Source: Chrysomallon squamiferum | Taxonomy: Eukaryota > Mollusca > Gastropoda > Neomphalida > Peltospiridae | DNA: 64,000 nt | Direction of reading: 5' to 3' | NCBI GenBank assembly: GCA_012295275.1 | Contig: CM022679.1 | Coordinates: 18,660,842-18,724,841 of the forward strand | In this document: piece after piece, positions 26,579-39,200 of the stretch | How the letters are laid out: every line of letters starts with the position of its first letter | Numbering within the stretch: the stretch's first letter is position 1 | Translations under genes and position numbers: made by a program | Notes under the pieces: generated by a model | What the model was told of the DNA's origin: nothing | Databases searched by the model: none | What the model saw: the letters and a program-made list of their open reading frames with translations, nothing else

Positions 26579-27274
26579 TGCATCAATTGCCATTAGGGAT
26601 GTTAATGCTGACATTTCATAGGATATTTTTAATCCAGAATAATGACATTAAAAATATTTGTTTATCGATATTTTTCTTACATTTATTATGCTTCATATTA
26701 GTTATTCTATAGCATTTATTTACATAATTACTGATAAAATGTTTTATAAAAATAAAATTTAATGATGATTTAACAATTCTATGAAAACAATAAATGTTAA
26801 AAAGCAAAAGTAAAGGGTGTAACATCTTGATAAATAAAATACAAATAAGCGGCTGGTCATTTATTTCTCACCGACATTTATTCTGACGGGCAACTTTTTA
26901 CTCACCCTTTTGATAGAGCCATCTGCTTACCTTGGATGCTGCACATTACGACAATCCACTATGACTCGACAACAACACCGCCTTCTTGTCGTGATGCTTA
27001 AATTATCTCTCATTTCACATCTGTAAGATGTGGTGGATGAGGGTGGGGGACATAACAAATCAATATTGTTTTGTAATGTGGTCTCAGTCCGCGTCGGTAT
27101 CCTTTCCAACATTTTATCAGTAATTATGTAAATAAATGTTATAATAACTAATATGAAGCATAATAAATGTAAGAAAAATATCGATAAACAAATATTTTTA
27201 ATGTCATTATTCTGGAAACTTAAAAATATCCTATGAAATGTCAGCATTAACATCCCTAATGGCAACTGATGCAA
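26579..27274. mobile_element. 696-bp element with about 160-bp inverted repeats
   Basis: Left arm 26579-26742 and right arm 27108-27274 are reverse complements with only scattered differences. Both end in TTGCATCARTTGCCATTAGG. The 365-bp centre is unique and slightly richer in G+C. No clear target duplication is visible. It is probably a foldback-type or long-TIR non-autonomous transposon inside the putative GPCR intron. It has no transposase ORF. Confidence 0.8.
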
Positions 27275-27333
27275 AAACTATAGTATTTATTTATTTCTTT
27301 AATTCTTTCTTTCTAACTTTATTTATTTATTTA

Positions 27334-27336
<3 letters not shown>

Positions 27337-27403
<67 letters not shown>

Positions 27404-27440
27404 TTATTTTTATTATTATTATTATTATTTTTTTTTTTTT
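27337..27440. repeat. (ATT)n followed by poly(T)
   Basis: A long ATT array starting 60 bp past the long inverted-repeat element. Confidence 0.93.
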
Positions 27441-27524
27441 TACTCTTTTACGGAATCGTTGGAAGGATGCTAGTATTTTATAATCTGTTAATGGTCTATC
27501 ATGAATTATAGCGCATTACTTTCA

Positions 27525-27772
27525 ATTTCAGTCGATTGCTGACAGTCGATTACTGATGTGCTGTGAATTATGGACAAATACTGTTGTATTATGAAATAAA
27601 GCTGATTACTAATCTGTTATGAATTATAGTCGATTATTAGTGTATCTTTTGAATTAATGTCGATTACTGTTACATTATCTGTTATAATTACTGGTGTCTC
27701 GTGAAGTGTCGATGATTATTACGAATAACAGTTGATTATTGGTGTATTATGGATTATAGTTAATTGCTGGAG
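27525..27772. repeat. Degenerate tandem repeat
   Basis: The phrases GTCGATTACTG, GTGTATTATG and GAATTATAG recur every 30-40 bases with many substitutions. It looks like an old minisatellite within the putative GPCR intron. Confidence 0.5.
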
Positions 27773-29107
27773 TTCATCGTCTGTGCCACCGCCCGGATTA
27801 GCTGAATCGACTGTTCTGCTTTTAGTTCCTTTTTATGACACAGACTAAATTATTCATACGTGCATAACTCAGCAAATGTGAAAATCCGTTAAATATCGGC
27901 ATAAATGTTGAACATTAAGTTATTACATTCAAAAAAAATTCTTACCTGTGTCTTTCTAATAAAAGTTTCAATGGATATAATGTTACAAAATACATAATCT
28001 TACATTTTATTTACATATTAAAAAATATTTTATTTGCTCAAAATCGCTTGGTGTTTCATTAAAACAAAAACAAAAAAAAAAAAACAAACAAAAAAATACC
28101 CCAAAAACAAAGAAAACACCATTAAAATCCTTTGAATTAAAAATCGAGAAATAGAAAATGATCTCTGCTTACATTTTCACATTCCACTGGTTCTGTAATG
28201 AGATTTTGACCTTCTTTATCTTTACAGAATGATTTAAAAATACATTTTAAGAATCATCCTGAAACCTAACGGTGCTGACAACAACGACAATAATCACGAT
28301 GATACGAAAAGCAACAATAATAGCTTTGATACACATTAAATAGTCAGTGATTTAAAAATTATATATTGAGAAAATCGATAGAAGGGCATAATCTGAAACG
28401 AAATTAAAGTGGAATCTGAAATATAATTGAAGATTAAGGGTGACAGAGGAACATTTTGATAAATGGAACGTAAGAGCTAATGATATTTATTTTGAATGCG
28501 ATCTTGTTGCAATTTTTTCGTTTCTTTTTAATTTCTATTTAATGGACATTTTTTTTCTTACTTAAGAAATATTATTAATACGATATTAATGATTATTTAT
28601 AACTGCTTTCTTTTTCAGACTGACTTAATTAAAATCAAATTATGTAGACTGTTGTCTAAATGTCAACAAAATAGAAAACACTAATCTAAATACTGGACTT
28701 AATTACAAATAATAACAGATACGATACGTATTCTATTGTGGCTTAAGTTGCTATCATTGCCACCTGTGTTACTATTTTCATGGTTGAAAATTCCTTTCTG
28801 TGAAATTCAATCTTTTTGGCAATGAAAATAATAAAATAATCTTTTTACAGCATCACTAAAATTCCTCCTACTAGCTCAGACCCACCTAACTCTGGAGTTT
28901 AGATCCAACTCTGTTATTCAACATGGCTGCGTATTGTTTGCTATCGACAAGTTTGAAAATGTTCTATTGTTTTGTAACTTCAAAGGGATGTCATGCAAAG
29001 TGCTTGCTGGTCACTGGTCGTAAAAGCGGTTTAAGGAATTCTTTTCGGTGGAATTAGCAAGAAGAATAGGATGATCTCGACTGAATTAAAAAAAAAAAAA
29101 AAAAAAA

Positions 29108-29138
<31 letters not shown>

Positions 29139-29159
29139 TAAAATTAATTTTATTCTCTG

Positions 29160-29260
29160 TAGTCGCTAGCTCAGTTGTTAGATGTCCAGCTTCATGGGTG
29201 TCAGGTTGTGGAATCGGTCACCTGATTCTTCGATTCAGGTCATTCTCGTTCCTGCCAGTA
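29160..29260 (+). mobile_element. Possible tRNA-derived SINE head
   Basis: GTCGCTAGCTCAGTTGTTAGA resembles a D-arm with A box, and GGTTGTGGAATC is a weak B box 35 bases on. The downstream sequence is moderately GC-rich up to about 29400. It could be chance. Confidence 0.3.
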
Positions 29261-30589
29261 AAACGACAAGTAACCGAATAGAGTTTGATGTTCTTCCAGC
29301 CTCTCTATTAGAGACAGTTAGGAAAAGCTTTGTATATAAGCTGATGTATATTTTTTTGTTTATTTCTAAAGCGCGTTTGCTAGTTGAGCGTTAGACAGTA
29401 AGGACGTGCAACGTTACAGTTATAAATTCTTATATCAGTTTATTTCAAATGTAATGGCTTCAACACTCCTCGCTTGACACTTTTTAGTCTTTCTTGGTTG
29501 ATGTATGATACTAGTTCCCATACTACTACAACGAGTATCACGTGTTTAATCAATATGATGCGACGTGCTATTGTAGTGTTTTAATTTGTGACATTGTGTC
29601 GAGTGATGAACTCTGAAAGCAATTGGGTTCTTAATGGATGTTATCTTCCGCCCAGAACATCGATTTCTTCGCTAAGTTGTGTATGTGTAGAGAAAGCCGC
29701 GGTTACGTATAACAATCGATTTTACCCTTACTTAGTTCTGATTAATACAATAGATGAAAAATATTGTCTTCTTCCTTTCTAGGAATACAATCGAAAATTC
29801 ATCAGATCTACCCAAATGGTTTGTAGATTCATGAGTGTGTAAGTACACACACACATTCACACACACACACACACACACACTTATGAAATCTATACTCAGC
29901 TTCTTAATGGCAAATAATAGAATCGCTATCTTAATTAACATTATTCTTTATTAGATATAATGTTATTTCGATATATAGTCATAATTACACAGTGCTTCGA
30001 TATAATAATTCGTGGGGCCGGCATCAGTTGTCTCTGGCGCATTACTTTATAAGTTATGTATCACATAGTACCTTACTATTGCATTCTCAGTGGCCGTGGT
30101 TTGCTATGGTTAGCTCATAATTACTAATTTAGAGAACAATTTTCATCATTCATCTATTTAAAAACTGACCAGTTCCATTTTTCACAAGAAGAAGAAACCA
30201 AAAAATAAAACTTAAACAAAAATGATGAAAAAAATGAGTTTTACTGCTACTGAAAATTGATCGTAGATAGTTATCTCGATTCAGTACATGTAAATTAATT
30301 TCAAAATGAAAATACTCTTTTATCAAGAACTGGTAATTAACGACACGAAGCTGTGTCAACTGTTGTATATGAAAAGTAGTTTTTAGTAAACAGTTACACC
30401 GATGATTATTTTATTGTATTTTTATTGTTGCAGTGATTATTGCTGCTGGTTTAAAGTCACAGGAAACAAGCAGTCATCTGAAAGAAAGATATCTCTTTAT
30501 AACCTTCACACAACATTTCTTACTTATTTTTTTTTTTTTTTGATTATTATTAATAAATTTATTTGAGAAAAGAATTTCAATAAAAGTAA

Positions 30590-30619
30590 TAATATTAATA
30601 ATAATAACAATAATAATAA

Positions 30620-30650
<31 letters not shown>

Positions 30651-30663
30651 AAGAAAAAAAAGA
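30590..30663. repeat. (AAT)n(AAG)n array
   Basis: AAT units change to AAG units, as in the array at 14657. Confidence 0.9.
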
Positions 30664-30889
30664 AGAATTGAATTTATAGGAGCTTTATATGTCCAATTTA
30701 AAGTTAAAAGTATTTAATATTTTGATATACATAATATAGCAGAAATCTGGCTAAATGTACCTTTTTTTTTTTCTCGAAAATGAAAAAGAAATTTGAATAA
30801 AGAAAAGAATCGTAAGTTTTTGATCATTATCTTTATCTGGTCTGCAGATTTAGACTATTCTTTTGTTCCCAACATTTACTGTCCTTTAC

Positions 30890-30891
<2 letters not shown>

Positions 30892-30975
<84 letters not shown>

Positions 30976-30977
30976 TT
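30892..30977. repeat. (ATT)n microsatellite
   Basis: Near-perfect ATT repeat of about 86 bp inside the putative GPCR intron. Confidence 0.95.
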
Positions 30978-31769
30978 TGAATTTATTTGTCGATTGTTCA
31001 GACCTGTTCATGTGTATTATTTATGAACATTGTCTTGTGGTTTATAGCTTAATGTCGTGACTTGGTCCTAGTCCATTGTTTACTCATTGCTTTGTTAGAT
31101 TAGTTTGTTTCATTGTAGTCTTATTTGTTGACTTTCTTTTAAAACTCTTATTCTGTTTCACTTTATTCTCTATTTTAAGTTTCCTTAGATTTTTCTTATG
31201 CAATTGTAATATTTAATTTTATATTCCTTTAGATTTTTTATATATTCTTTAGCATGATGTTTTATGAGTTTCTCATTTAATTTTACTGGTGATATTGCTT
31301 TATAACATGCTGCCAATTACAAAACCATTTCAGTAATCGATTATTTTTCTTCTGAACTTAGATGAAAACCGAATTAGATATTTCTAATTAAATAAACTTA
31401 GATCTTTGTTTCTTTTTCTTTCTTTTTTCTTAAATTCGTGTAACGGAGAAAATTTAACATTAATTAACAGGTCCAGACGTCCAATCTACAGATGCTATTT
31501 TAGTAATCAGGAAAGGCCTGTCAGTTTATTCTCTTGTGCTTTTTTCCCATGTGAATGTTCTCTTCTCTTAAGACTCTATTTTGTTACTGGAAGACAGTTT
31601 GAAACTGGCGTCCATTGTTGTATGAAATATTTAGAAATGTTTATTAAAACTGTTATTTAATTTCAGTGGCTTTCTTCCTTTTCTTTCCGGTAGCTTTCAG
31701 GCTTCTAGAAATAATAAATCGTAAATTGTGCATCTCTCAGTATGTATTATGACAAAACGAGTCCACTAC

Positions 31770-31835
31770 TCTGACAGATAGGCGTATCGCCTTCCGCTTG
31801 AGAGTAATTCCTAATTCCATTTTGTCACCTATCAT
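31770..31835 (+). mobile_element. Possible SINE fragment
   Basis: GATAGGCGTATCGCCTTCCG followed by CTTGAGAGTAATTCC resembles the anticodon side of tRNA-derived SINE heads (AGCGC.TCGCCTTCCGCTTGAG). No B box is clear. Confidence 0.25.
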
Positions 31836-33002
31836 CTGTCAAGGACAAACAATAATTAGTACGAATAACAAAACGTGAACTTAAGAACCAGCAATTTTCC
31901 AAACCATTAGCGAATTAGATTTAGTAAATTCTAGCAATGACGATCGCGTTTTATACGAACAATGAATCTAGCAGACTGTAATATTAATTATGTCCAGCAC
32001 TAATGTCCCAGTTTCATTATAAATCAAAAATCAAATTCATATTTACATTTTAACAAAATTATTTAATGAAATATGCGGCATATTACTGATATCAGTATGT
32101 TTTATTAAGAAGGTTCGTATTTTACAAACAAACATTTTTCATAGCTGTTTATGCTTTGTCAGGATATATGATTATTATTATTATTATTAAAATAGATAGA
32201 AATATATTCTAGTTATTTTTGTCAAAACTAGGTGATGAAATGATGATGATGATGATTACTATTATTATTATTATTATTGTTATCATCAACATCATCATTA
32301 CAATCATCATCACCATCATCATCGAAATAGTGAACACGTTTTCAATCGCTGATTATCATAATGTTATTAACTGTCGGAAACTGAAATCATCCACTAGAAC
32401 GAATGTTGATTATCAGTCAGTCTTGTTAATCGAAACATTAAACAAATAAATAATGTTCATTTATCATAATCAGAACAGTTGCACATCAAAATCCGAAAAC
32501 CCCAACAACAACAAGAAAAAAATCCAACAACAAATAAACAAAAACAGCCCTCATATTATAAAATGACTGAAAATGTAGTTGTTAATAACATGCATTGTTT
32601 TTGTTTGATAATTTTACAGCTATAAAATGATATTACTTGGATTATAGTCAATTTTTTTTATTAATTTTCAGTCGTCTCGGTTTCCCTATATTATCACTAG
32701 TAATAAGCTGCAAATCATGTCCTAAGACGTAGAAATCATCTTGCGTCTGTTTCTCGTAAATTGTTATTTTTAAGTTGGTTGCTATGACAGTTGTGTAAAA
32801 ACTATCGTTTTTGCTCTGTACAAACGGATAAATCTTCAGGCACAGAGACGGAGAAAAATTAACACCTGGCATTTCTCAGAGAATACCCTATTTATTATTT
32901 TGCTAACCGCTTTTCGTTTGTCACGAATAGGTTTCTAGTGTACTTGACTAGAATTATACGCGAATTATTAACGCAAACATTCATTTCTCTTCTTTTTTTC
33001 AG

Positions 33003-33883
33003 GATCGATGTTATTTTCACCTTGCAGAGCTGGCGTGGACTCAGTGAGAAATTCTAGCTGTAACAGTGCCATAATGGACAAAAATCTGTAAATACATACG
33101 TATTTTTTCCTGCATCATCTTTCTGGATACTGAAAACATTTGGTGCTGGAGTCTTCATCCTAATCTACTGTTCAGACATCTCGCTATGTTTTGTTCAATT
33201 CGACAGATTCTGAATACAAGAGATGCGTAGCAGTATCTTATTAGTTGCCGAAAAATCATTTATTCTTTTATTAAATGACTGAATAACCTAACAAATGAAA
33301 TATTCCTAGGATTAATATTTTCAAAAACAAAAGCTATTCATTGTTTTAATAGCTATACCTCTTGACCTTTTTAAACGTCTGTTTTTACTTTGAGTCAATA
33401 GTTCATTCTTGTGACATTTTAAATCTTTGGTTTTTTTTATGTGCAAGTTGTTTTGTCATGGAAAAAAACTGAGTGAACTGCAAACTAATTAAATTCAAGG
33501 TACAGCATGTTCCAATATAAGTGACATCTTTAAGTCTTAATTTTAAATGAGGTTTATTATATGCATGTTATAATAGCATCTTGAAGACTGATTATGGTAT
33601 TAAATTAAAACAAATCGACTGAACAAGATAAATGAAGATATGCATTGATTTCCAAAGGCTAAATCTTGACATCACAGACCTGAAGACTATACCTGTGAAA
33701 ATATTTCATGTTGAATTATGTATAATAATTAATATAACATCAGTTGTGAATAGGAATTAAAATCAAATTTGTATATTGCAAAAGCTATCCTGTTACAACA
33801 GCCACATTTGAACAATTAACTAGTTTTAGAGTAATAATTTAATCTGTTTATTAACGAAGTGTTAAATTTGGAAATTTGACATC
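33003..33883 (+). other. Probable 5' leader exon of the GPCR, with a uORF
   Basis: A pyrimidine-rich tract ends in CAG at 33000-33002, a good 3' splice site. The sequence then runs without interruption into the receptor start at 33884. An upstream ORF of 27 codons (33008-33091, beginning MLFSPC) lies just inside the putative exon, so translation of the receptor may be limited by uORFs. A second acceptor-like CAG near 33026 and a GTGAG donor-like site near 33044 make the exact exon limits uncertain. The exon assignment is an inference from splice signals only. Confidence 0.5.
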
Positions 33884-35125
33884 ATGGATGAGCTATCAAA
33901 TTTGATAAGTTCCGTTGCACCACTTGAAGACTACTCCTTACCACCGTGTGATGACTGGTCTAATGAAACTTTATTAGCAGACAACAGCACTAGGTCAGCG
34001 CGAGGTGGTATTGGTGTTATTTCAGTCATTCTAGCCACATGCTATACTATCATATGTGTAGTTGGCCTGCTTGGTAACAGCCTCGTCATCTACGTCGTTG
34101 TACGATTCGCTAAAATGAAGACAGTAACAAATACGTACATTCTAAACCTGGCAATTTCCGATGTGCTCTTTTTGATCAGCCTGCCGTTCCTAACGACGAC
34201 GACGTTCTTTCAGTACTGGGTGTTCGACTTAGCTATGTGCAAGATATACTTGCTTCTTTTTTCGATCAATCTGTTCACTAGTGCCTTTATGCTAATAATA
34301 ATGAGTGCTGACCGTTACCTGGCAGTGTGCCACCCAATCCGCTCTCTTAGGTACCGCACACCCAATGTGGCTTTAATCATTTGTCTCGGTATCTGGTCCA
34401 TATCTTTCCTGGTGATGCTTCCCATCATATTGTATTCAACAACAGTAGCTAATCCAAATTATAATGGCAAACAGACCTGTACAATTTTATGGCCAGAAGG
34501 ACAGCCAATCCCAGCCAATAAAGCTTACATTTGGTACACTTTTATTCTAGGTTTTGCTATACCGGTGTCAGTGATATCTGTTTTCTACGTTCTCGTTGTC
34601 TTACGACTGCGAAGGGTTGGCCCAGCCAAGAAATCTAAGGAGAAAAAAAGATCGCACCGTCGAGTTACTCGTATGGTGCTGACAGTGATTTCGGTGTACA
34701 TTGTCTGTTGGTTACCATATTGGATTTTTCAGGTATATTTAATCTTCAACCTCACACCCATTTTGATTTTACCACACTGGCAAGTGATACTCTTCAGCAC
34801 CTTTACTGTGCTTACTTTTACCAACAGCATGTTAAATCCATTCTTGTACGCATTCTTGAGTGACAATTTTAGAAAAAGTTTCCTAAAAGCGTTCAAGTGC
34901 GCTTCGCCTGCGGAGATCAACAAGGTGCTGTGCGGAGAAAACAGCTTGTTTCCGCGAAGTAGTCAGACCTGCGGAAAAAGTGTCGCCATGACAAGCACGA
35001 TCGATGAACGGATGGAGCTGTCCACGTTCGAAGTCAACCAAAACTCAGCAAGTCACGTGGTCTGTGAATCTAACAATCAAAATTATCAAGATGAACAAGG
35101 ATTATTAAAGCCAGTGGCACTTTAG
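33884..35125 (+). CDS. Allatostatin-C/somatostatin receptor-like class A GPCR
   Basis: This is a complete 413-residue rhodopsin-family receptor in one exon. It should sit in the plasma membrane of neurons or endocrine targets and bind an allatostatin-C/somatostatin-type peptide. Visible in the sequence: sequons N27 and N34 in the N-terminus; seven hydrophobic segments near residues 43-73, 82-106, 117-140, 163-184, 215-240, 262-287 and 297-323; GN in TM1 (N65); LAISD in TM2 (D93); cysteines C119 and C199 for the extracellular disulfide; DRY at 143-145 inside SADRYLAVCHPI; a basic loop 3 with KSKEKKRSHRRVTR; CWLP at 275-278; NPFLY at 318-322; and C339 as a possible palmitoylation site. Position 3.32 is F126, not the Asp of vertebrate somatostatin and opioid receptors. 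Together with the loop-3 motif this favours an allatostatin-C receptor. The start has A at -3 and G at +4, and an in-frame TAA lies at 33863-33865. The C-terminus ends in VAL, which fits a class II PDZ ligand. Family assignment is firm; the ligand is inferred. Confidence 0.93.
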   Translation: MDELSNLISSVAPLEDYSLPPCDDWSNETLLADNSTRSARGGIGVISVILATCYTIICVVGLLGNSLVIYVVVRFAKMKTVTNTYILNLAISDVLFLISLPFLTTTTFFQYWVFDLAMCKIYLLLFSINLFTSAFMLIIMSADRYLAVCHPIRSLRYRTPNVALIICLGIWSISFLVMLPIILYSTTVANPNYNGKQTCTILWPEGQPIPANKAYIWYTFILGFAIPVSVISVFYVLVVLRLRRVGPAKKSKEKKRSHRRVTRMVLTVISVYIVCWLPYWIFQVYLIFNLTPILILPHWQVILFSTFTVLTFTNSMLNPFLYAFLSDNFRKSFLKAFKCASPAEINKVLCGENSLFPRSSQTCGKSVAMTSTIDERMELSTFEVNQNSASHVVCESNNQNYQDEQGLLKPVAL

Positions 35126-35209
35126 AAATTAAAAAAATGTATATCTTATTCGAGTAGGGCTTTCTCTTCCGTAAGAGTTTGGTTAATTTTAGAACAGCTG
35201 GAAAAAATG

Positions 35210-35215
35210 AATAAA
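35210..35215 (+). promoter_or_regulatory. Possible polyadenylation signal of the GPCR gene
   Basis: AATAAA lies about 85 bases after the receptor stop codon. It is the first canonical hexamer downstream. More hexamers follow in the AT-rich flank, so a longer 3' UTR is possible. Confidence 0.4.
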
Positions 35216-35240
35216 TGCATTAAAGGAAACCGCACTGCAT

Positions 35241-35278
<38 letters not shown>

Positions 35279-35996
35279 CCATATACTAAGTAATGAGTTA
35301 AAAACTCAGACCATTTAACTTCACACTTTCAAACAGATGTTTGTCTTTGAACTATCATTATCATTAAAACCCTACTCCAAATGGGTGGTACTTTTTTCTA
35401 AGTAAATGAACAATTTATAGAAAGCTGACACAGAGGACCTTCGAAAATTGCACTGTTTCATACTCGAACAATCTGAATCTCCAACAAAAAATATTTGCGA
35501 AAAACCCGGTTTGAATTTCGAACAAAATTCAAAAGTCGACTATGAAAGAATTCAATTGTCTTCTAATTTCTCTGTTGAATTGTAAGCACAGCCAGATTTC
35601 TTGTGAATTTGTTGAGTGAGCGTCCTTTTCTTCTTCTTTTTTTTTTTTGTATTTAAGAAAAAGCAGGCGAAAGCAAATGACATTGGAGAGGTTCTGTGAA
35701 GAAAGATCAATTGATGGTAGCAATGCTAGTGATCCACAGCTCTCAACCAGTGAAACAAAAAGAAAAAGGAGAATGCATATCAGAAGGCAAGTTTTTATGG
35801 AAACAACTCACTGTTAAAGCAAACACTACTCTCATTTTTTCGGCTTTGCATTTAAAATGTTTTTGATTTGTAAATTTTAGTGTCGGGAGCGGTTTAATTA
35901 AATATTATTGCTTAACAGTTTTAATCAAAAGTAAAACAACTGTTTGGAGCAGATTGTGTCGACTGTAAACTCTATATCAGCAGCCTTTTGGACAAT

Positions 35997-36058
<62 letters not shown>

Positions 36059-36220
36059 ATTCCTTATCCGAAATTATGAAATCCGACATTTTTTCAAGCA
36101 GTAGAGATTGCCAAAAGATTCCAAGAGCTCCAGTATTAAAGGGGAAATATCTTTAATGTGGAGTGGCCCAGTTACTGAACGGTTTGGTGCATATGTGCTT
36201 TAAATTAAAAAAACAAATAA

Positions 36221-36272
<52 letters not shown>

Positions 36273-39200
36273 TATATTTGAAAAAAAAAATACACTACAA
36301 AATGATGATAAATAACAAAATTGTGACACTTAAAGAGTAGTTCCTGCCTTAGTGGGTTATGCATGGCTGTTAACAGACGAGTTTTTTATAACGTTAATAT
36401 TACCCTATTTATTCATCATGAGATGGGTCTCATATTCTGGAATTAAAAAAAAAATCAGAATCGTCTTTTCGAAACAAAGTACTGAAAAATATTATATTAA
36501 TTTTAAAAAATAATATAAGATAAGGATACGCATGCGTTTTGTATATAATAAGCTCGCTCTAAGTTCATAAAAACAACTAAGTCGATATTATTCCACCTTA
36601 CTGTGTAAATTCGCCTTTATATATATTATTTTTCTTATCAGTCCAAATATTGTATTAAATTATACGGCTTCTTTCCTAAGGTGACAAAAATATTATTAAA
36701 TAAATAAAAACATTAAATATATATAATAAAGTATGAAATAAATAAAAAAAATTAACAATAATATGCATTTCATGCGTAATCTATTTACTTATCTGAATTT
36801 TGTTTTCACCTATGGATAAAACATAATCAAGCAGTAATAAAGTTCTAGAATTAATGTATCATACACAAAAATTTGATACTAACAGATTTACAATGCAGAT
36901 TACGTAGCACATGCAGTCCTACCATCACAGAATTACGAGCTCGACAGAATTGACAGTAAGTTTTGAAACGCTCTTATTACGATTATTCTTCTTCTTCTTC
37001 TTCTTCTTCTTATTATTATTATTAACATTTCTCTACATCATACGGTCAAAGGTCAGCAAGCTTTTGCTTCTTTTTTTTTTGTGCTAAAAACAAAAAAACA
37101 TTGTTCTGTCTCAAAAAGCAGTTTTGTTCGGTGGTCAGTAAACAAATGTAGTCGATTGTTCTGTGTGATAATTTCAGGATAAAAGAGCAGTGTATAGAAT
37201 TTCAGTGAGACTTAACTGATACTTCGATTGTGTATATTGTTATACCTGACAGGTGTTGAGAATGTCGACTATAATATTATTAGTATATAGTACTTCTTTG
37301 TTGGAAGTGTGTTAACTTACAACATTTATGATATTATTATTGCATTATTTCGGTAAGCAGATGTATTCATTTGTTAAATTATAACATTGTTTTGGAAATG
37401 TAGTACTTGTATTAGATATTCAGTTATTTATAATGTTAAAGTATTGCTGTGGTTGTAATAATATTTTTTTTTTTGGTTAAAAATATAATTAGATGATACT
37501 TAATTAAAAGATTCTGACATGTTTAGTTATTCACTCTGAATACATAAATGGCTTAAATAATTAATTAAAATAAATACTGAATTATAATACAACGGTGATA
37601 AACGTTTGTGAAGTTTTTCATAATTATTGTGTGTGTCTCTTGAGTTTTGTACTTAAAATATTGCAGTTTCGGTGATGAACAGTATCTGTTATTATACTTT
37701 CTAAATAAATGTTTGTCTGATATCAATGATGAAAAGAAAAAGAAAAAATTAATTAAAGTTTTGAAGAACTCAGTATTAATGATGATTAAAAAAGTTAATT
37801 TGAAATATTTTATAATTTCTGTTTAAAATTATCCTGTAACAGAAGCGATTTTATTTATTAAATCATTTAAGTTATGTAAGTTTTAAAAATAAACATTTTA
37901 AAAGCGTAAAACTGAAATATATTTTATTTTATAAAGTTATGAATTTATTTCAATTATATTCATTTTAAAATAATTTCAGTAATTATATTTTACGTTGTGA
38001 TAAGATGTAATAATTTTTTTAATGCAGTAATTTTTAAAGCATAAATTAATTCAATTTAACAGTATAAATTATTTCCACCTTTTAAAATTACTGTATTTAT
38101 TTGTGTTCCTTTTTGTATTTAAATTTACTAACATAATAAAACATTCACGCCACTGAATTAGTAAAATAGAAATATACGTGAAAGTATTGTATATTGCCGT
38201 TTGTTTATCTGATTTTTGTCAAATAAAATTTTGTTTTATTTCAGTGTAGTTCAATAAAGTCTGTTAACATAAAGCACTACTAGTAATGTTGTGTATTTCT
38301 TTTCTTTTTTTCTAGTTGTACGGTCTGCTTCAGATTTCATTATTAATCATCAGTTTATTATTATTTGTTGATTACGAGTAAATAGATAAATAAATAAATT
38401 TAAAATTTAAAAATAAACAAATAAAATTGTTAAGATGTAGAAAATGTTCGTGCTGACAAACTATCATGCACGCACACAGCACTCGTACATTTCTAAACAG
38501 CTAATTACAGCAGTAAACTATCACATGTTTTATATAGAAATCGACATTTCAGTTCTTGAATGCTGTAGAACATCTTTTAAAATCGGGATAAACCTTGGTT
38601 AGTGTGTTATTTGATACTACTCTATTAAAATAATCGAGTGTTTGGAAAACTGTTCGTAAGTTTAAATACAGTGGAAGAAATTCGACTGTGTAAACCCTTA
38701 TTTAGTAAGATATACTAAAATATTGTGTATAAGATCTCAGCCAGCAACGCTCTGTGCACAAAGTAAAGTTAATTCTCCAAAACTGATGTTCGTTTGGAAA
38801 AGTGGATCATATTAAATTTCTTTATTTAATTGTATAAAGGCAAGTAATCAGTATCGAGGTAAATATATGTGTATACATACATATGTGTGTCTATGCGTAT
38901 GTATATATGTATGTGTGTGTGTATGAATGTATGAGTGTATACATATATATTTGTGTATGTATGTATGTATGATGTATGTATCTGGATGAATGTATATGTG
39001 TGTTTATATATGTGGATGTATCACTGTTGGTGGGTGTGTGTGTGTTTCTGTGTCTGTGTGTGTGTGTATGTGTGTGTGTGTGTGTTTCTATGATTTACTG
39101 TTTTTCTGGACCACAGTTAAACATAAACATTATAAAACACTCAGTGAAAAGTATAAAAAGTATAGAACAAAATTGTATTTGTCTGTCTGCGATTAGCCAT

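Larger units (their letters stand above)
21880..33002 (+). other. Putative intron 1 of the GPCR gene
   Basis: The interval is bounded by GTAAGT and a polypyrimidine-CAG acceptor. It is AT-rich and holds (ATT)n arrays, a 76-bp direct duplication, a long inverted-repeat element, a degenerate tandem repeat, A/T homopolymers and two SINE-like fragments, listed separately. I see no convincing coding exon in it. A weak ORF at 25733-25999 has no recognisable domain and crosses a T-tract. Confidence 0.4.

Noticed and set aside
31406-31660. 84-codon Cys-containing ORF in the putative intron
   Set aside because: There is no conserved cysteine pattern, splice context or recognisable family; chance in AT-rich DNA is sufficient.
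34729-34923. - strand ORF inside the GPCR
   Set aside because: It is an antisense shadow of the receptor coding sequence with no independent evidence.
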